Source: Methanolobus psychrotolerans (lineage in GTDB: Archaea; Halobacteriota; Methanosarcinia; Methanosarcinales; Methanosarcinaceae). From it: 64,000 nt of DNA. This document shows, piece after piece, positions 34,897 through 43,367 of this stretch. Every line of letters starts with the position of its first letter. The stretch's first letter is position 1. A program made the position numbers and the translations under genes. The stretch lies in contig NZ_MBKP01000008.1 in assembly GCF_002243045.1 (NCBI RefSeq), positions 32,694-96,693 on the forward strand, in the 5' to 3' direction. The notes beneath the pieces were generated by a model. The model saw nothing but the letters and a program-made list of their open reading frames with translations. It had not been told where the DNA came from and made no database searches.

Positions 34897-35859
34897 ATTA
34901 AAGAAGAGATTTGGATTGAAAAGTATAGGCCATTTAAGCTAGATGACGTGGTTGGCCAGAAAGAGACTGTAGAAAGGCTTAAATCGTACATAAAAACGAG
35001 AAACCTTCCACATCTTCTGTTTTCAGGTCCTCCTGGGGTTGGAAAGACGGCAACTTCCGTATCAATAGCACGTGAGCTTTTTGGTGATTCCTGGCGTGAG
35101 AACTTCACTGAGCTCAATGCTTCCGATGAGCGAGGTATTGATGTTGTAAGGACAAAGATAAAGAATTTTGCAAAAACAACACCAATTGGTGGTGCAGATT
35201 TCAAGATAATTTTCCTTGATGAGGCTGATGCCCTGACCTCAGATGCCCAGTCGGCTTTGCGGCGTACCATGGAGCGTTATACAAACAACTGTCGTTTCAT
35301 TCTATCATGCAATTATTCATCCAAAATAATAGAACCTATCCAGTCCAGGTGTGCTGTTTATAGGTTCCGTCCGCTCTCCGATGAAGCTGTAGCTGGACGT
35401 GTCCGTTTTGTGGCACAGAATGAAGGGCTTGATATCGCAGATGATGGTGTGGATGCTATCACATATGTTGCTCAGGGTGACATGCGCAAGGCAATAAATG
35501 CCCTTCAGGCCGCAGCTTTGATAGAAGATACTATTCATAAGGATGCTATCTACAAGATAACTGCAACAGCCAGGCCAGAGCAGGTCCGTGACCTCATAGA
35601 AGCCGCTCTGGGGGGTAGCTTCAGTGCTGCAAGGAAACACCTTGACAGCCTTTTGCTTGAACAGGGTCTTTCAGGCGAGGATGTGGTCGGACAGATATAC
35701 AGGTCTATCTTTGATCTTGATATTCCTGAAAAGCGGATGGTTGAGTTGATAGACGTTATCGGTGAAATTGATTTCAGGCTCACAGAAGGTGCCAATGAGA
35801 GAATACAACTGGAATCCCTGCTGGCACATTTTGTCTTATCAGGAAAGGAATCCAAGTGA
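34897..35859 (+). CDS. rfcS: Replication factor C small subunit
   Basis: 320 residues if it starts at ATT 34897. AAA+ clamp loader: [19 protein letters not shown], Walker [12 protein letters not shown], Walker B FLDEADAL, sensor 1 LSCNYS and the arginine-finger SRC motif. It loads PCNA with the large subunit. Start: the family begins near [12 protein letters not shown], and GGAGGG at 34885-34890 stands six bases before an ATT codon there; no ATG, GTG or TTG lies in frame nearby. Upstream ATGs at 34783 and 34792 would add ~35 residues with no family resemblance and no ribosome-binding site. Confidence 0.9.
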   Translation: MKEEIWIEKYRPFKLDDVVGQKETVERLKSYIKTRNLPHLLFSGPPGVGKTATSVSIARELFGDSWRENFTELNASDERGIDVVRTKIKNFAKTTPIGGADFKIIFLDEADALTSDAQSALRRTMERYTNNCRFILSCNYSSKIIEPIQSRCAVYRFRPLSDEAVAGRVRFVAQNEGLDIADDGVDAITYVAQGDMRKAINALQAAALIEDTIHKDAIYKITATARPEQVRDLIEAALGGSFSAARKHLDSLLLEQGLSGEDVVGQIYRSIFDLDIPEKRMVELIDVIGEIDFRLTEGANERIQLESLLAHFVLSGKESK

Positions 35860-36359
35860 GTCTTGAAGTATTGGTACTGGACTTGCTTTCTTCAGTTCCT
35901 CACTGGCTTGCAACAGTTATCATCGGTGCAATGCCAATATTTGAACTGAGAGGAGCTATACCTATTGCTATGGGGATATATGGCATGCATCCGGTTGCTG
36001 CATTCATGTTTGCAGTATTGGGAAATATGATTCCTGTGGTCCCATTACTTTTGTATCTGTATCCTGTTTCAACGTATCTCAGGAAGTACACAATATTTGA
36101 CCATTTCTTCTCTTGGCTTTTTGGAAGAACTCATCGTAATCATTCGGAGAGGTTTGAAAAATACGGTATACTTGCATTAACTATATTCGTGGCGATTCCT
36201 CTTCCGGTTACGGGTGCATGGACCGGGTGCGCAGCAGCATTTGTCTTCGGAATCAAGTTCCAGCATGCTTTGCCTGCTATATTTGCAGGTGTGCTAATAG
36301 CCGGAGTGATAGTCAGTGCTGTCACATTGACAGGAATAAGCCTTTTAGATATAATTTGA
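35856..36359 (+). CDS. COG2426 small membrane transporter-like protein (Sm_multidrug_ex family)
   Basis: 167 residues with about four to five helices. The family pattern [37 protein letters not shown] and [22 protein letters not shown] matches PF06695/COG2426, annotated as 'small multi-drug export protein' on thin evidence. It starts with GTG 35856 overlapping the rfcS stop by four bases. Probably in the rfcS operon; real substrate unknown. Confidence 0.8.
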   Translation: MSLEVLVLDLLSSVPHWLATVIIGAMPIFELRGAIPIAMGIYGMHPVAAFMFAVLGNMIPVVPLLLYLYPVSTYLRKYTIFDHFFSWLFGRTHRNHSERFEKYGILALTIFVAIPLPVTGAWTGCAAAFVFGIKFQHALPAIFAGVLIAGVIVSAVTLTGISLLDII

Positions 36360-36382
36360 TGCTTCCGGCATCATAATAAATA

Positions 36383-36408
36383 AAAAAACAATGGGCATTA
36401 CTTGCCCA
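36383..36408 (-). terminator. Terminator of the histone gene
   Basis: On the minus strand a TGGGCA...TGCCCA hairpin (36392-36397 and 36403-36408) overlaps the histone stop codon and is followed by seven T residues (A-run 36383-36389). The convergent gene's 3' end carries a second short hairpin (GATGC-TTCCG-GCATC, 36358-36372), so the region may stop transcripts from both sides. Confidence 0.6.
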
Positions 36409-36610
36409 GCATATTTTTTGCAAGTTTTATATCTTCAGCTTTAACAGTTTTTCTTCCGGCATGCTCTGCAAGTTTTATGGCTTCCCTGGCTATTTCCAGT
36501 CCATACTCTTCCAGGATATCAGTAAGTGCCATTCCTGCTGATTCACTGACCCTTTGTGCTCCTGCATTCCTGATGACTCTCTCAATTGGTGCAAATGGTA
36601 TTATTGTCAT
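36398..36610 (-). CDS. Archaeal histone (HMf-like)
   Basis: 70 residues with a complete histone fold: IPFAPIERVIRNAGAQRVSESAGMAL, LTDILEEYGLEIAREAIKLAEHAGRKTV, KAEDIKLAKNMLGK. Length and sequence are typical of euryarchaeal HMf/HMt histones that wrap DNA as dimers and longer polymers. No N-terminal tail. A TATATATAG stretch at 36680-36688 may be its promoter TATA box (minus strand, about 70 bases upstream). Confidence 0.95.
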   Translation of the reverse strand: MTIIPFAPIERVIRNAGAQRVSESAGMALTDILEEYGLEIAREAIKLAEHAGRKTVKAEDIKLAKNMLGK

Positions 36611-37027
36611 AAATATCCTCTTATACGTATTATATTATCAATCTGGTTGAATTTCATCTATTAATTAGCAAAATAACCTATATATAGTTTTTTAAGATGC
36701 TTTAAACATGAAATCAGTCTATTTTGTCATATCAGGGTTGATTTGCCATCTATTTTTAGGATTTTTGCATAAGTATCTCCGAATCTTCGTTATACGGCTA
36801 AAAATGTACCTTGTCAGTACATTTTTAGATATATTCATAATTTAACCGTTTTTACCTCTTGATTGCAAATTCAGATTTAATTGAAATTATTCGCACACAA
36901 AATGGCCTTATCCTGTTCTCCGTTCAGACCGATGCCTGTATCTATATGAATAACATATTGGAGGGAGTAACAAGTGAACACTCTACTATATATTGGGTGC
37001 ATAACTCTTTGAAGGAGATAAAGATCC
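36611..37027. other. Divergent intergenic region between histone and Rmd1-like genes
   Basis: 417 bases, AT-rich. It contains TATATATAG at 36680-36688, a perfect inverted repeat at 36798-36828 (listed separately) and AAGGAGAT at 37013-37020, the ribosome-binding site for the TTG-started gene at 37028. An overlapping 66-codon frame (36859-37059) is not convincing as a gene. Confidence 0.5.
36798..36828. repeat. Perfect 12-bp inverted repeat with 7-base spacer
   Basis: CTAAAAATGTAC (36798-36809), spacer CTTGTCA, GTACATTTTTAG (36817-36828). Twelve perfect pairs between two divergent genes. It could be a regulator-binding operator or, if transcribed, a stable hairpin; it sits 188 bases upstream of the histone start and 200 bases upstream of the gene at 37028. 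Confidence 0.75.
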
Positions 37028-38089
37028 TTGATAGCCCTTCGTTTTTACAGGATTTATGATATTGGATTGGAAATAGATCTTGATTGGCTGGAAAAGGAAC
37101 TTGCTAAAAGTTTCCTTACAGCCAGAACAAGTTTCCTGCGTGTCAAGCCCACGTCCATCATAATGGATGTTCCGCCTCTTTTGATAAAAATGGGTCAGTC
37201 CAGTGTTGAAAAAGAAGGCAGAACATTCGAATTCACCGTATTTGCCCGTATATTTGATATGGGGGCCATCAGCTTATGTTTTGTTTATGAAAGGAATGAG
37301 GTGGATTTTGCTCTCCTGGAGGAAACCGCACTTCTTTTTCCGGGACAGGAAGGTCTTTCTGATATGTTCCTTTTATACCTAAATACACTTGCCGATATAC
37401 TCAAACCCCACATAAGGGGCTTTTCGTTAAGTCCTGAGTTCTATGAGGACTACACTATCTACCTCATGGACTGGATGGATGAATCTATAGATCCAATACC
37501 CTTACTGGCCGGGGAAAAAAGAAATTTCTCATCTCAAATGAGGGAGGAAATTCTGAAAGGCACACAAAGTTATACAAGCGACGATCTTGCTCTTCTCTCC
37601 TGGGACTCCGCCTTGTTATGCAATCCGGATAGCCCTACCGACCTTTTTGACCTCATTGAATTTGCAAATGTGCAGGTATTTGAGCTGCGCTACTATGACA
37701 GGGAATTGAGCCGTCAGATGGGAAAGATGTACGAAGACATCGTGCTTGCCGACAAACTCCCTCAATTCCAAAGGAGGCACAAGTATCGTCTTATCATGAT
37801 GCAGCTGATGCAGAATAATACAGAACTGTCTGAAGTAACAGAAAAAGTAAATAACCTTATCAAGGTCACAGAAGACATCTACTATGCCAGAGTATATGCA
37901 TCTGTCTTAAAAATGCTTCGAAGCAGCCAGTGGAGTGAAAGTGTAAGTCACAAGATCGAAGTTATCCGGGAAAATTATTCAATGCTTTCCGCAGAAGTTC
38001 ACATCCAGCATTCCAATTACCTTGAGTGGATAGTCATAGTCCTCATAGCTTTTGAAGTTATAATGGCTATCGTAGAACGACTGTTATAA
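37028..38089 (+). CDS. Rmd1/DUF155-like membrane-anchored protein
   Basis: 353 residues. A large soluble N-terminal region, then the family-like block DLFDLIEFANVQVFELRYYDRELSRQM, a helical stretch, and a single C-terminal helix (YLEWIVIVLIAFEVIMAIVE) closing the protein. This arrangement resembles the RMD1/YagE/DUF155 (COG1723) family, whose members include RMND1 of mitochondria. TTG 37028 is the start, with AAGGAGAT eight bases upstream. Role in archaea unknown. The call rests on the C-terminal half; the N-terminal half is divergent. Confidence 0.55.
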   Translation: MIALRFYRIYDIGLEIDLDWLEKELAKSFLTARTSFLRVKPTSIIMDVPPLLIKMGQSSVEKEGRTFEFTVFARIFDMGAISLCFVYERNEVDFALLEETALLFPGQEGLSDMFLLYLNTLADILKPHIRGFSLSPEFYEDYTIYLMDWMDESIDPIPLLAGEKRNFSSQMREEILKGTQSYTSDDLALLSWDSALLCNPDSPTDLFDLIEFANVQVFELRYYDRELSRQMGKMYEDIVLADKLPQFQRRHKYRLIMMQLMQNNTELSEVTEKVNNLIKVTEDIYYARVYASVLKMLRSSQWSESVSHKIEVIRENYSMLSAEVHIQHSNYLEWIVIVLIAFEVIMAIVERLL

Positions 38090-38121
38090 ATAATACCATA
38101 TTCACAGAATTTTCTGCAGAC

Positions 38122-38562
38122 CTATTTTTGCTTCTTTTTCATCTTCAATGCCAGGTCCTTTCCAAGTCTGATGCACTCTGCCAAGTCTTTTTTGTCAGGT
38201 ATGTACTGTACTCTCAATACGGGATCGATAACGTCCACACCAGCTTTTCTAAGTTTTTCAGCTATCTGCACAGGAGCTTCCCCACTCCATCCGTATGAGC
38301 CAAATGCAGCACCAATCTTTCCTTCTATGCCTATCTCTATGAGCTTGTCTATGAATTTGGCAATAGGCTCAAGCATTGTATAGTAAAACGTAGAAGATCC
38401 AATACAAATGGCATCGTATTTAGCTACGTCAATAGGATCCCATTCATAGAAGTTATTGACATCAGCATCTATATGTTTCTCACGTGCACCTTCTGCAATG
38501 GCCTCAGCCATCATTTTTGTACTTCCCTGTGTACTAAGATATACGATTGCAAGTTTTGGCAT
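38122..38562 (-). CDS. Flavodoxin-like protein
   Basis: 146 residues. The FMN-phosphate loop is STQGSTKMMA (10-19), the isoalloxazine-contacting loops are GSSTFYYTMLEP and GSYGWSGEAP, matching the flavodoxin-like domain of F420H2 oxidase (FprA) but without the metallo-lactamase half. Likely a one- or two-electron carrier. It is a single gene convergent with the Rmd1-like gene. Its redox partner cannot be told from context. Confidence 0.88.
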   Translation of the reverse strand: MPKLAIVYLSTQGSTKMMAEAIAEGAREKHIDADVNNFYEWDPIDVAKYDAICIGSSTFYYTMLEPIAKFIDKLIEIGIEGKIGAAFGSYGWSGEAPVQIAEKLRKAGVDVIDPVLRVQYIPDKKDLAECIRLGKDLALKMKKKQK

Positions 38563-38767
38563 TTTCCTTGTCCCCCTATTAACTGGTGTCCTATTTTTGC
38601 ATCAGCTTTACTTAGCTTTTGAAAACAGGCTTAAAGAGTATGTTGTTTGATAGTTCATAAATGTTTTCAGATATTGCAGACCAAGAGTCAATGTCTTTGT
38701 ATTAAGGTTATCTTTATTGCCAATCAGGAAATACAATATTACCTACTTCAAATAATGGGGATTCCAT

Positions 38768-40075
38768 ATGGACGAGAAAATCGCGCCACATATAGAAGAA
38801 TTAACAATGGCGCTTGGAAACATTAGTACGGAGGAGATTAGCAAGGAACTGGAAAAGCTCCTTAAGTATCGTGTTCCTCTTGAGGAAGCAAAAAAAATTT
38901 TGAAAAGCAAATATGCATCAGTTTCTTCCAATTCTGTAAAGGTAAAAGACCTTTCTCCGGGATTAAATGGAATAGAGATCACGGGTCGTATTATTGATAT
39001 CCTTGAAAAGACTGTATCGATCCAGGGGGAACAGAAGTCCATTTTTTCAGGAACTCTCGGTGATGGCACAGGTATTTGTTCTTTCACATGTTGGGATGAT
39101 TTATCCTTAAAATCCGGAGATACCATAAATATCAAAAATGCATATACACGTTTGTGGAATAACCGGCCGGAGCTGTATTTTGGAAAAAGGTCCACTATCA
39201 CATATTTGCAGGCCGGTTCACTCCCCGACATTGAGCAGATGTCTCATTGCAATCTCAAAAAACTATGTGAAATTGTTCCTGCAGATGTATTTGTAAGTTC
39301 GGTTGTACTGGTAGTTGAGATGTATCACCGCGAGATCCTGCTAAAAGGGGAAGAAATAACCGTGGTCGAAGGTGTTATTGCCGATGAGACCGCAAAACTC
39401 CCATTTACCTCATGGGTTCCCTTGGAAACACTTGATATCGGTGATTATGTCCGTATTGAAGGTGCAGCTGTAAGGATGTTCAGGGGTTTGCCATCCATTA
39501 ATTTCAATGAGAACACTTCTGTTGAACGTCTGGATTATGGAGAGGATTTTTCATTTACAATGGAATCAGTGAACAAGGCAAGTTTACCGATAGCTATTGA
39601 GAAAGTCCTTGAAAAAGAAGGCATGTTCGATGTAACGGTCAAGGGAAATGTAATATCTGTCAGGCCAGGGTCCGGCCTAATTGAAAGGTGTCCTGTATGC
39701 AATCGTGTTACACAGAAATCATCTTGCCGGTCCCATGGTGAAGTAGAGCATATGATGGATATGCGTATCAAGGCAATTCTTGATGATGGTACCGGCGCAG
39801 TTCATTTGATGCTGAATCGTGAGCTTTCTGAGGCCATCTATGGAAAAAGTATGTATGATGCGGAAAAAATGTCTCAGGGTTCAATGTCCAATGATGCTGT
39901 ATTTCAAGATATGAAAAAGGTATTGACCGGTAAATATCTTGCAGCCCGCGGTAATTCTTCAAGGAATGAATTCGGTGTGTCGCTGGTGGCTAGGTCTGTA
40001 TGGGTTCCTGAAGATGATCTTGGGGGGCGTATCGACAAACTTCTGGGTAATATGGGGGAGGGGTGTGATGAGTAA
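38768..40075 (+). CDS. Replication protein A (single-stranded DNA-binding) with C-terminal zinc finger, copy 1
   Basis: 435 residues. An N-terminal helical segment (1-50), about three OB folds (roughly 55-155, 165-260, 285-400), and a zinc finger CPVCNRVTQKSSCRSH (about 313-328) inside the last one. This is the euryarchaeal RPA plan. It coats single-stranded DNA in replication and repair. The stop and the next start overlap as TAATG, so it is coupled with its RPA-associated partner. A second, shorter RPA with its own partner is at 45741. Confidence 0.9.
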   Translation: MDEKIAPHIEELTMALGNISTEEISKELEKLLKYRVPLEEAKKILKSKYASVSSNSVKVKDLSPGLNGIEITGRIIDILEKTVSIQGEQKSIFSGTLGDGTGICSFTCWDDLSLKSGDTINIKNAYTRLWNNRPELYFGKRSTITYLQAGSLPDIEQMSHCNLKKLCEIVPADVFVSSVVLVVEMYHREILLKGEEITVVEGVIADETAKLPFTSWVPLETLDIGDYVRIEGAAVRMFRGLPSINFNENTSVERLDYGEDFSFTMESVNKASLPIAIEKVLEKEGMFDVTVKGNVISVRPGSGLIERCPVCNRVTQKSSCRSHGEVEHMMDMRIKAILDDGTGAVHLMLNRELSEAIYGKSMYDAEKMSQGSMSNDAVFQDMKKVLTGKYLAARGNSSRNEFGVSLVARSVWVPEDDLGGRIDKLLGNMGEGCDE

Positions 40076-40953
40076 TGGTTGAGAGGGAAGTAGCACATAG
40101 GATGTTCGCACAAGAATTCAATGATTCCCGTTTTCATTTATATTCAAAATCCTCTATGTCAGGGGGCCAGGATGTCTATTCTCCAAATTTCCTCATAAGT
40201 CCAACAGGGTTGAAAGTTAACAGGATCTTTGTGGTGGGTGTAGTCACAGAAGTGGAAAGGCTTTCTGACCAGCAGGGTAATGAAAAAGAACTTTTAAGGG
40301 CCCGCATCTCTGATCCGACAGGGGCTTTTACGGTCTATGCGGGAAGTTACCAGCCAGAAGCATCAGTCTTTCTCTCAACTTTAAAAGTACCTTCTTATGT
40401 GATGGTGCTCGGCAAGGTGCGTTCCTATGAGCCTGGAGATGGCTCTGTTTATGTATCCCTGCGTCCGGAGGAGATCAATTATGCAGATGAATCTATGCGT
40501 GACAGGTGGATAGTGGATACTGCTGAAAAGACCCTTGAGCGCATAGAGGCTTTTGACAAATTCTTTTCATCAGGCACCGGTACTGAAAAATTAATGGACA
40601 GGATATTGTCATGTGATGTTCCACATTCACTTGCAGGCGGTATGTGTCTTTCACTGGATTATTATCACAAGACCAAGGAATATTATGATTCTTTAAAGGG
40701 TGGTGTAAAAAGGGCCCTTTGTTCTATAAGGTCTTCTTTTGACCGGCAGAAGGAAGAACAGGGTCAAGAAAACATAGTCCAATCCATTCTTGAAAGCATT
40801 GATTATGGCAGTGGTTTTAGTTACTCTGACTATGTGGAAAAAGCAGTTTCCATGGGTCTACCGGAAAGCATTGCAGATTCATTATTAAAGTCTTTGTTGT
40901 CAAAAGGACATATTTATGAGCCACGGGCAGGCTTTTTCAAGGTAATCCATTAA
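40075..40953 (+). CDS. RPA-associated protein (COG3390), copy 1
   Basis: 292 residues. Begins VEREVAHRMFAQEFNDS and continues with YSPNFLISPTGLKVNRIFVVGVVTEVE, an OB-fold region (ARISDPTGAFTVYAGSYQPEA, VMVLGKVRSY) and a helical C-terminal region ending in a winged-helix-like segment (SYSDYVEKAVSMGLPESIADSLLKSLLSKGHIYE). COG3390 proteins pair with RPA in haloarchaea (the Rpap proteins). Translationally coupled to copy 1 of RPA. The C-terminal ~90 residues are absent from copy 2. Confidence 0.88.
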   Translation: MVEREVAHRMFAQEFNDSRFHLYSKSSMSGGQDVYSPNFLISPTGLKVNRIFVVGVVTEVERLSDQQGNEKELLRARISDPTGAFTVYAGSYQPEASVFLSTLKVPSYVMVLGKVRSYEPGDGSVYVSLRPEEINYADESMRDRWIVDTAEKTLERIEAFDKFFSSGTGTEKLMDRILSCDVPHSLAGGMCLSLDYYHKTKEYYDSLKGGVKRALCSIRSSFDRQKEEQGQENIVQSILESIDYGSGFSYSDYVEKAVSMGLPESIADSLLKSLLSKGHIYEPRAGFFKVIH

Positions 40954-41063
40954 GCTGGCTATTTGTTTGCTAATATGTTTTCACATGCGACATACTTAAA
41001 TATGCACAAATATTACACCTGATAAGTAATTCAACACATCATTCTAATAAAGAAGGGATACTC

Positions 41064-41651
41064 ATGGAACATGATGCAATCATAGAAAATGTAAAAACAT
41101 GTATCATAAATATGAAGGGTGTAGGAAATACACTTTTACTTAATGAAGAGGATCGGGAGATTATCAGGGAACTTGAGAAAAAGGCTGATGAAATGACCCT
41201 GATGGGACTTGGCAGGGGTGACAACAAGGGTGTAAAAGCAGTCCTGAAAAGCGATGTGATTTTCGCTTTTACAACTAATATGGATTTCAATTGGCCAGAA
41301 GGCCCAAACGTCATTCTGATGCACAACGATTGCGTTGTAGGCCAGGACCTTGACGATGAGGCTAAACTTGAGGAAGTGAAATCCTGCAAGGATAAACTTG
41401 TGATTGGTAATATAGTTATATACGACACAAGTGTCCTCAAAAAAATGGATGCTAAAACAAATCCGCTGGTCGTTGTATTACCGCCCAAACCATGCAAGGA
41501 TGTGGAGTGTGTGAATAATGTGTGCAATGTAGTGCTTGCATCGCCTTCTCCTCCAAGTGACGAGTATCTTAAGGGGAAGATGGGGCTTGACAATCTCCAT
41601 GGAACAGGTACTTTCCTACTGGGATTTGACTTTGATTGCTCCTGTAATTAA
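41064..41651 (+). CDS. Unknown cysteine-containing methanogen protein
   Basis: 195 residues, not recognised. Charged N-terminal half with NVKTCIINMKGVGNTLLLNEEDREII, central FAFTTNMDFNWPEGPNVILMHNDCVVGQDLDDEAK, and a cysteine-rich tail (PPKPCKDVECVNNVCNV and DFDCSCN). No signal peptide or membrane helix. The tail could bind metal. Single-gene transcript: it has its own AT-rich promoter region and a strong hairpin terminator after the stop. Confidence 0.75.
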   Translation: MEHDAIIENVKTCIINMKGVGNTLLLNEEDREIIRELEKKADEMTLMGLGRGDNKGVKAVLKSDVIFAFTTNMDFNWPEGPNVILMHNDCVVGQDLDDEAKLEEVKSCKDKLVIGNIVIYDTSVLKKMDAKTNPLVVVLPPKPCKDVECVNNVCNVVLASPSPPSDEYLKGKMGLDNLHGTGTFLLGFDFDCSCN

Positions 41652-41660
41652 CAATTTTTC

Positions 41661-41690
41661 AGATGTTTGCCTTGCAAACATCTGGATATT
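41661..41690 (+). terminator. Hairpin terminator
   Basis: CAGATGTTTGC (41661-41671), loop CTT, GCAAACATCTG (41675-41685): eleven perfect pairs, followed by a T-rich stretch (ATATTTATTTCTT). Nine bases after the gene at 41064. Confidence 0.75.
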
Positions 41691-41926
41691 TATTTCTTAA
41701 TTTCCCCGTGTTTTGGGTTTGGCAGTCTGATGTGGCCTATTGTTCCTTTTTCTAATTCACTTTCAATCCAGATATTCCTTTTATGTGCTTCAATGATTGT
41801 CCTGGCAATGTGCAGACTTTTGTAGCCTTCGTTGGCTGCTATACTGATTATTTTTTCAGGAAGAGCAGAATTAGAACCTATGTATGGATAAATAATTAAA
41901 AAAGGTTGCATGGTCTGGCCATGCAT
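41690..41926 (-). pseudogene. Remnant of a histidine-kinase ATPase domain
   Basis: A 78-residue frame whose second half reads YKSLHIARTIIEAHKRNIWIESE followed by LEKGTIGHIRLP, which is the C-terminal end of a HATPase_c domain (compare the usual LGLSIVRSIVEAHGGRIWVESE, GKGTTFHFTLP). The N-, G1- and G2-box regions, HisKA and sensor domains are all missing and no upstream kinase sequence is visible. The frame begins within the terminator hairpin of the aldolase gene, so it is not likely to be expressed. Best read as a decayed kinase fragment. Confidence 0.5.
41897..41925 (-). terminator. Terminator of the aldolase gene
   Basis: On the minus strand: TGCATGG, loop CCAGA, CCATGCA (41925 down to 41907), then ACC and a T-run (A-run 41897-41903). 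Seven perfect pairs followed by seven Ts, 17 bases after the stop. Confidence 0.75.
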
Positions 41927-41941
41927 TCGGAGATCTTACAA

Positions 41942-42865
41942 TTATTTGCCTTTGTATATCTTAAATGCATCTTCAACTGAAGCATTCTCTATAGTTATCG
42001 CATAGATGGCATTGCATAGTCTCATTGCTTCGTCAAGTGGTCTCTGGTGTATGTTTCTTCCTGTTGCATTACCCTGCGCACCACTGACATGTATCTGTGC
42101 ATAGAGTTTTTTAAGGAAGGCTTCAGGTTCATCACTGGATCCACCGGCACAAACAACTTTTGTCCTTCCAGCTGCAAACACTGCTTCTTTGAATGCATCT
42201 TCGGATCTCATTCCTTCTGCTTTTGGATAGTTGACCTTCACAAAGTCTGCGTTCAGGCATGCTCCGACACCTGTTGCACCTGCAATGAGGTGTGGATCTT
42301 TTTCATTTTCCACAGCTTCTCCTCTTGGATAGATCCAGAGGACAGTCAGCATTCCGTACTGGTGTGCTTCATAGATAAGTTGTGCAGCCTGATAGAGCAT
42401 CTCAGCTTCGTACTTGCTTCCAAGATATATTGTATAGCCGATGCCAAGTATCTTAAGACCACTGTTCTCACGGAACTGGGCCACCTGTTGCATATCATAC
42501 CACTGGTTACTGAATGGGTCATCCTGTTTTGTTTTTAACAGGTGTGACTTGGAATTTACTTTTACAAGATATGGTACGTCTGGATAATCCATGCCATACC
42601 TGGCAATAAGGCCCATTTGTGTGGCAAAGACTCCTATATTTGAATTTGCAGCTATTTTGAAAAGATGTTCCGGGTCATTATCATCGGCAGGTATGCCTTC
42701 ACCGAAAAAGTCATCGTTAAGGTGCTCCATTTTCTGGTCACCTGCAAAAAGCATCAATCTGCCGGTTTTCCGGGTAATCTCCATATAATTCTCAATGTAT
42801 GTATCACGTGCATCCTGAGGCACGTCTAATGGGACTTTAATGTCTTCTTCTTTTATTAAGGCCAT
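41942..42865 (-). CDS. Archaeal class I fructose-bisphosphate aldolase (DeoC/LacD family)
   Basis: 307 residues from ATG 42865, preceded by GTGATC. Features of the family: LFAGDQKMEHLNDDFFGE, TVLWIYPRGEAVEN, a Schiff-base lysine expected in ADFVKVNYPKAEG, and VVCAGGSS. It should cleave or form fructose 1,6-bisphosphate in glycolysis and gluconeogenesis. It is not the shorter 2-amino-3,7-dideoxyheptulosonate synthase, which is about 265 residues. A GlpX-type FBPase at 58093 supplies the next step. An N-terminal MIK extension is avoided by the ribosome-binding site. Confidence 0.85.
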   Translation of the reverse strand: MALIKEEDIKVPLDVPQDARDTYIENYMEITRKTGRLMLFAGDQKMEHLNDDFFGEGIPADDNDPEHLFKIAANSNIGVFATQMGLIARYGMDYPDVPYLVKVNSKSHLLKTKQDDPFSNQWYDMQQVAQFRENSGLKILGIGYTIYLGSKYEAEMLYQAAQLIYEAHQYGMLTVLWIYPRGEAVENEKDPHLIAGATGVGACLNADFVKVNYPKAEGMRSEDAFKEAVFAAGRTKVVCAGGSSDEPEAFLKKLYAQIHVSGAQGNATGRNIHQRPLDEAMRLCNAIYAITIENASVEDAFKIYKGK

Positions 42866-43367
42866 CTTGATCACTTAAGCCTGAAATCTTTCTGGTCAGT
42901 AATTGTTATTATTGCGTAAAGTATCATTAATCATGTTTCTCTATTTAAAACATTGTGCAAGAGCACGATGAAGAGTCTGAAAAGGTTTGATGGATCGATC
43001 AATATTTATGTTTTTGTAGCTATTCAGCCTGATAAAAACACTATCAATCGCAATCTTAACACAAATTTGAGACGTAAATTTTATTATGACTATTTATTTT
43101 GATTGTTGCTATTGATTGCTTTTTTGATTATTAGGTTTTTAATGAGCAAACATCTCCGTTTCGATGAAATTAGTATCAATAGGCAGATTGTGATAGGCTG
43201 AATAGTTACATGTTTTTAGTATTTAAATAATAGTGACTTTTTTATAGTAATCTGGCTACTTAGATAACAAGTTAACATTCATCTATTATTGACTTATTAA
43301 GTGACAAGACTCTAATTTAGTCATCTGATCCAGGCAGTTTCGGATATTATTCTATATGAGGTATTCA
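42866..43367. other. AT-rich divergent intergenic region
   Basis: 502 bases between the aldolase start and the APC transporter. AT-rich with TATA-like GTATTTAAATAATAG at about 43217-43232, about 130 bases upstream of the transporter, and GAGGT before its ATG. No coding frame, repeat or RNA gene that I can support. Confidence 0.5.

Noticed and set aside
36859..37059. 66-codon frame between the histone and Rmd1-like genes
   Set aside because: No ribosome-binding site, overlaps the start of the gene at 37028 in another frame, and low-complexity composition.
41064..41651. Assignment of the unknown cysteine-containing protein to DUF2124
   Set aside because: Length and motif positions do not clearly match what I recall of that family, so it is left as unknown.
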